DNA of 64,000 bases from Ligula intestinalis. Lineage: Eukaryota; Platyhelminthes; Cestoda; Diphyllobothriidea; Diphyllobothriidae. The first letter of the stretch is position 1; the number at the start of each line of letters is the position of its first letter. A program made the position numbers and the translations under genes. A model generated the notes under the pieces. The model made no database searches and was not told the DNA's origin. It worked only from the letters and a program-made list of their open reading frames with translations. This document shows, piece after piece, positions 60,213-64,000 of this stretch. Where the stretch lies: contig JAYGXS010000003.1 of assembly GCA_036362985.1 (NCBI GenBank), forward strand, positions 81,172,403 through 81,236,402, read 5' to 3'.

Positions 60213-60476
60213 CTAGCATTTCAACTCGTACCAAATGGTGAACAGTTCCCAGACTGTTGTTGGCTTCGCATATGTACCGTCGAGGCTCCGTGACGTCGGT
60301 GAGAAAGAGCATTGCTTTGCCTTCTGTACTTTCGGTAAGCGATCTCTCCTGCTCGGTTAACCATCTGACCTGCGGCTTAGGGTTGCCCGTAGCCGTACAC
60401 GTCAAATTTGCTCCCTTGCCCGGTCTGACTTCTACTTTATCCTGCTTCTCCAAGATAATTGGTGTGTAATACGTGT
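60213..60476 (-). CDS. LAR-like receptor phosphatase, Ig domain 3 exon
   Basis: The exon encodes 87 whole codons forming one complete C2/I-set Ig domain. The core residues are Cys26 (NLTC), Trp38 (VRW) and Cys69 (RRYIC). The usual DxAxYxC is replaced by TEPRRYIC, a departure also seen in LAR-family Ig3, where the segment before YTC lacks the aspartate. Possible N-glycosylation sites are NLT (residue 23) and NNS (residue 72). The acceptor is TTTTAG before 60476 and the donor is CTAG|GTAAGG. The incoming phase (two bases AC) joins the previous exon's A to give Asn. The outgoing base G joins AT of the next exon to give Asp. In LAR proteins the first three Ig domains bind heparan or chondroitin sulfate and synaptic partners; that role is only inferred here. 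Confidence 0.85.
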
Positions 60477-61682
60477 CTAAAATTTTTAAAAAACATAATT
60501 ATATAAGTACCGAACCCCTTGTAGAAATGCAAGCGTGTAACTAAACTTAATCGGTTGGAATGAGAGTTGAAATGCGCAGGCTAAAATTAAATATGAATGC
60601 ATGCATCAAAATCTGTCATATTCAGCGAGAAAGCAGTATAGTTTGGACAAACTGTCAACTTATAATTGGCAGTATAAAAGGCGATCGGCTTTTACTCATG
60701 CTTGAAACCTGGCAGTTTGACCCTTGTAGCCCACGAAGTCCACCATATGCACCATTGCAAGGCGGCACAGGAACAAGAATTTGAACCTCCATTTGAATTT
60801 ATTTGCGGTAGACTTGCGTAGCATCGACCACACTAACTCGTGCCCGCAAACCAGAGCCTGGGATCACGAGCGCGTTAAGAATACGGGATGCAGCCCAGGG
60901 TGAGGGTGGTTGATGCGAGCAGAGCCATGTATATTTTTGTGATCCTGTCTGACCCAGATATCATGGCGTGAGAATGCCATAGAGGCCTCATAAGGTCATG
61001 ACCATTGCAGCCTGACTCTAAACCCTCTACGCAGCCTTCCAAGCCAAGACTTTTAGGAAACCTCGATAGCTTCAAGCGTACTGAGTCAAGCAATTAAGTA
61101 GTGCAGAAATTAGGCGTAGTTGCTCCTGTCTGCTGGTACTACAGAAAAGATGATGGCTCTAAACACATAAAAACCAACATTTTTCCCAATAAAGTGTTGA
61201 GTAGGTCACCTCTTGCACGTGTTACTTCGAGTTTATCAACCAATTAAGATATTTTCTGACTGTTGTACTCCAAAATACCAAATTCAAATCTGAAATAACT
61301 GCAACATATACCCAAACGTACTACTGAGCCAACCCCTTCCTAGCTTTGTCATTCAAGGGACAAACTGCCCATCTGAGTTTACAGAACTCTTCAGAATCGT
61401 GCTTTTTGTTGACTGTCTACTTCATTTTGGCTATTTTTATTAGTAAGTTATGGAAGAGTGACTGCTTTTTATCCCTGCACTGTGTACAGTGTTTGTTTAT
61501 TATTGTATTATTTGAGATAGCTTTTGTTTTCATTCTTATCTTATCATTTTTCAGTTTGTACTTTGCTGATTGTTATTTTTTTGTTTACTGATTAAGGTAG
61601 AGCTTCCCGTTGAGGCCACGTTTGTCTTTGATGCAACTATAAAATAATCATTTCAACCAACTGAGAACTTTTTCAAAATACT

Positions 61683-61796
61683 AAAACCACTTTTAACTTT
61701 TCAGCAGTTCCACTTTTCACCGATTTTCTATGTTCTGTAGCGCGAAAAAAAGAAAATGGGTGAAAATTGGACTGCTGAAAATGTTTTAGTGGTTTT
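61683..61796. repeat. Imperfect inverted repeat (large hairpin)
   Basis: 61683-61729 and 61751-61796 pair as arms of about 46 bp: aaaaccac, ttttcagcagt, ttttcacc and attttct recur inverted. The loop is about 21 bp. Confidence 0.7.
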
Positions 61797-63017
61797 TGTC
61801 ATGAGTCAAAGGCAAATTGGCTTCACAAAAAGGCCATTCCTAAGCGTACATCAGGCTTCCGCAGAGTTTCGCACACTAAGATGGGTAGTTCATCCCATCA
61901 TTAAATGCTATTATACAGCTTTTATGTACGGCTAGCTGATTTTTGACATTTTGTGAGTATTACAAAGGTGTCCCCTACAACGGTTGGCCGAAATATTAAT
62001 ATCGACTAGTTGACTGACGCTACAAAAGCTAATACTAACTGATTTACTAGAATTTTGTGATTTCTTTTGTGTAAATTAAAATTGACAACTTCTTCACTGA
62101 AGAATCTACCAGAAAGCAGAAGAGCAACATAAGATGTCCAATGATGAGCCGACCTGCTTGCAGTAAATATGATTCTGGACGAAGGCATAGCTCCTTTTTC
62201 TGTTAGTTTAGCATAAATTTAAGCAAAACATAGGGACCAAGAATGTCTGGAAAACGCATCCATAAATTTTCTTGTTTCCACTCAAAATTGGAAAAGTGTT
62301 ACAAAGATAAGCTGTGTAAATGCTTTAATAAGTGAAACATATGTCACTCTAACGTTATTCTCATTGATCAGTGAAGAGAGGTCTCGTATTTTTGCAGTCA
62401 ATGCACTTAAATGTTACTTTCTGTTCGTTTCAACCTTTTTGACAAATACGGTAATTTTTATAGTTATTAAGACTTAGGAAACCGTTTGTCCAAAGTCGGA
62501 CATTCCATATTCTAAATATTACACACTGCAAAAGAAAGTAATGTTCTAGCTGGATAATTAGTTTATCATTGTATCATCCAAAATGTGTCCTTGAACAATG
62601 TAATGTTTTCTATTGGTTTTCGGCGCCCTAATAAATTCAAGCATACTTTTTTAAAATGAATACACCCTGCATCATTGACAGCGATCTCTATAAGTTAATT
62701 TACATTAGGAATCATATAATACTTCTGTGATTATCAGGTGTTTTATGATCATGAAATAACTGTTCCACCGACAATCTCTCTATCCCTTGGTGACACCTCG
62801 TAATGCAGTTTAATTTAAGGGAAAATTTATTGCACAATTCATTGGTTGACCAATAGAAGACGTTTGTTTTGCTAAAAGAGTATCTATGGTTAATCTTTAT
62901 TGAATTAAAAACGAAATGGATGAAATCGCTTCGTCTGCAAACGACACATAATGTACTCTAAGAGGATACATCTGGTATATAGGTTAGAGTACCGTTATCA
63001 TTATTAAAAATATTTAC

Positions 63018-63134
63018 TTCGGACGCGCAAATGCACTCGGGCACTTAGTATTGCCCCGTGGGCATTGGAAGCAAAACATTCATATTGGCCGTCGTCGGAA
63101 ACGTCGACATTTTCAATCACCAAGCTCGACCGCC
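63018..63134 (-). CDS. LAR-like receptor phosphatase, exon for end of Ig domain 2
   Basis: This internal exon encodes about 39 residues that finish an immunoglobulin domain. It contains the F-strand signature DDGQYEC (cysteine at exon residue 19), followed by FASNAHGAILSARVHLRVR, the G strand. An acceptor TTTTAG precedes 63134, and the donor GAA|GTAAAT follows 63018. The exon enters with the second base of a codon and leaves one base (A), so it is phase 1 at both ends. In LAR/PTPRD/PTPRS proteins the second Ig domain ends in a similar RVRR segment just before Ig3, which matches the next exon here. The partner cysteine and the first half of the domain must lie in an exon beyond 64000 or in one I did not recognise between 63140 and 64000. 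Family assignment is by domain order and motif; other Ig-FN3 receptors cannot be fully excluded. Confidence 0.8.
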
Positions 63135-63644
63135 CTAAAAGGTTTGCAAAAATATGCATTGTCAATTAATAGAATATTATAAGGAATACAGCTACATCAG
63201 CATAGCTCCAAATACATGCCAGTTTTAAACGTCTGGCATTTTGAAAGCTCAGTATGTGAAATCATTGTGCGAAGAAGGGTGGATGCGTTTCTCGCTTTGT
63301 AGAGTACATATCTATAAAACGTTTGGTAACTGATGTACTTAACGTGCACTCCAAAACTTTACTATTGATGCCGTAACAGGTAAATTAGAAAATTGAGATA
63401 TAATTTCACTGGATTTTTATAGGTTTCTGGCCTTGATGTGTAGAGTTATAGGGTATTATAATAAAAGGTACACAACTATACTCTGCAAAAGTAATCAAAA
63501 AAGCGAACATCCAAGAGATCACGACGTTGAGTCGCAATATATGTTGCAGATAAAGATAGACTAGCAATTGAAGCTGTCACGAGAGAATGAAACCTTTCGT
63601 CCTCACGCCTCCCAACGAAGCGCGAGACTGAAACAATGGTTTCT

Positions 63645-63835
63645 AACTATGACTTAAATCTCACTTCTTTGATCACTTAACACTCTCCTCTCCCCCTAAT
63701 TGCTATTGATTGGTTGTTTCAAATTTTCTTATTTTTATCCTCAATTTATATTATGGCATTGGCTTAATGATGAATAAATTTAAAACGTTCGTTCGTCTAA
63801 TGGGTCTTCCAGAATGCTTGCATGGGAGTTTCTAT
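63645..63835 (+). repeat. Dispersed repeat family, copy d
   Basis: ctattgattggttgtttcaa and taatgatgaataaatttaaaacgttcg align with copy c, ending in an agaatgcttgcatgg block. Confidence 0.5.
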
Positions 63836-64000
63836 TAACATAAGAGGGTAATAAAACTTCGAAAAAACACCCTAGGCACGTAAGCTGATTTCATCCTACT
63901 TGATTGGAAAAATATCATATTGCATTTCTTTTGCAATCTTCCACATAGCTTTTCAGTGATGAATGAAAAAATAAAAATGAAGGCTACTGAAGTTGGGGTT

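Noticed and set aside
1..64000. CRISPR arrays, bacterial operons or phage genes
   Set aside because: No array of identical repeats with unique spacers and no closely packed long ORFs; splice sites and SINEs show nuclear eukaryotic DNA.

Overview
The window is eukaryotic nuclear DNA. It has long non-coding stretches, GT-AG introns of up to 26 kb, tRNA-derived SINEs, Penelope-like and Helitron remnants, and CCCTAA-type repeats. These features, with hammerhead-ribozyme retroelement tails that end in CAGC and (TTC)n tracts, suggest a flatworm. I think a pseudophyllidean-type tapeworm is most likely, but that is inference and no marker gene is present.

One host gene can be supported. It lies on the minus strand and runs through the whole window. 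Five exons at 63018-63134, 60213-60476, 41496-41843, 36395-36495 and 10007-10199 have good splice sites and mutually compatible phases. In transcript order they encode the end of Ig domain 2, Ig domain 3, fibronectin type III domain 1 and fibronectin type III domain 2. The order and family motifs match the ectodomain of a LAR-type receptor protein tyrosine phosphatase. The signal peptide, Ig1, further FN3 repeats, membrane segment and phosphatase domains are outside the window. The introns are about 2.5, 18.4, 5.0 and 26.2 kb, and essentially everything else lies inside them or downstream of the last visible exon.

Mobile DNA fills much of the intron sequence. Penelope-like element (PLE) coding remnants, all on the plus strand and interrupted, lie at about 5.86-6.33, 20.2-21.5 and 51.9-52.2 kb. 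A frameshifted Helitron Rep domain is at 17.16-17.99 kb (minus). PLE-type 3' ends with hammerhead ribozyme cores occur at about 7.8, 8.5, 8.9, 9.6, 12.4, 13.1, 21.4, 27.3 and 50.6 kb, in every state from intact core to heavily decayed. The most striking is a palindromic element at 8469-8924. It carries two head-to-head hammerheads, is flanked by a 12-bp target duplication, and is broken by a 100-N gap that looks artificial.

Other structure includes a decayed tandem array beside the FN3-2 exon (10.1-11.5 kb), a telomere-like tract inside an inverted repeat (33.05-33.35 kb), tRNA-derived SINEs on both strands, and paired dispersed repeats (4.2/39.8 kb and 15.7/18.4 kb). Two unexplained minus-strand ORFs lie at 3.7 and 30.5 kb. 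Long stretches of 22-25, 44-48 and 54-57 kb show nothing I can name.
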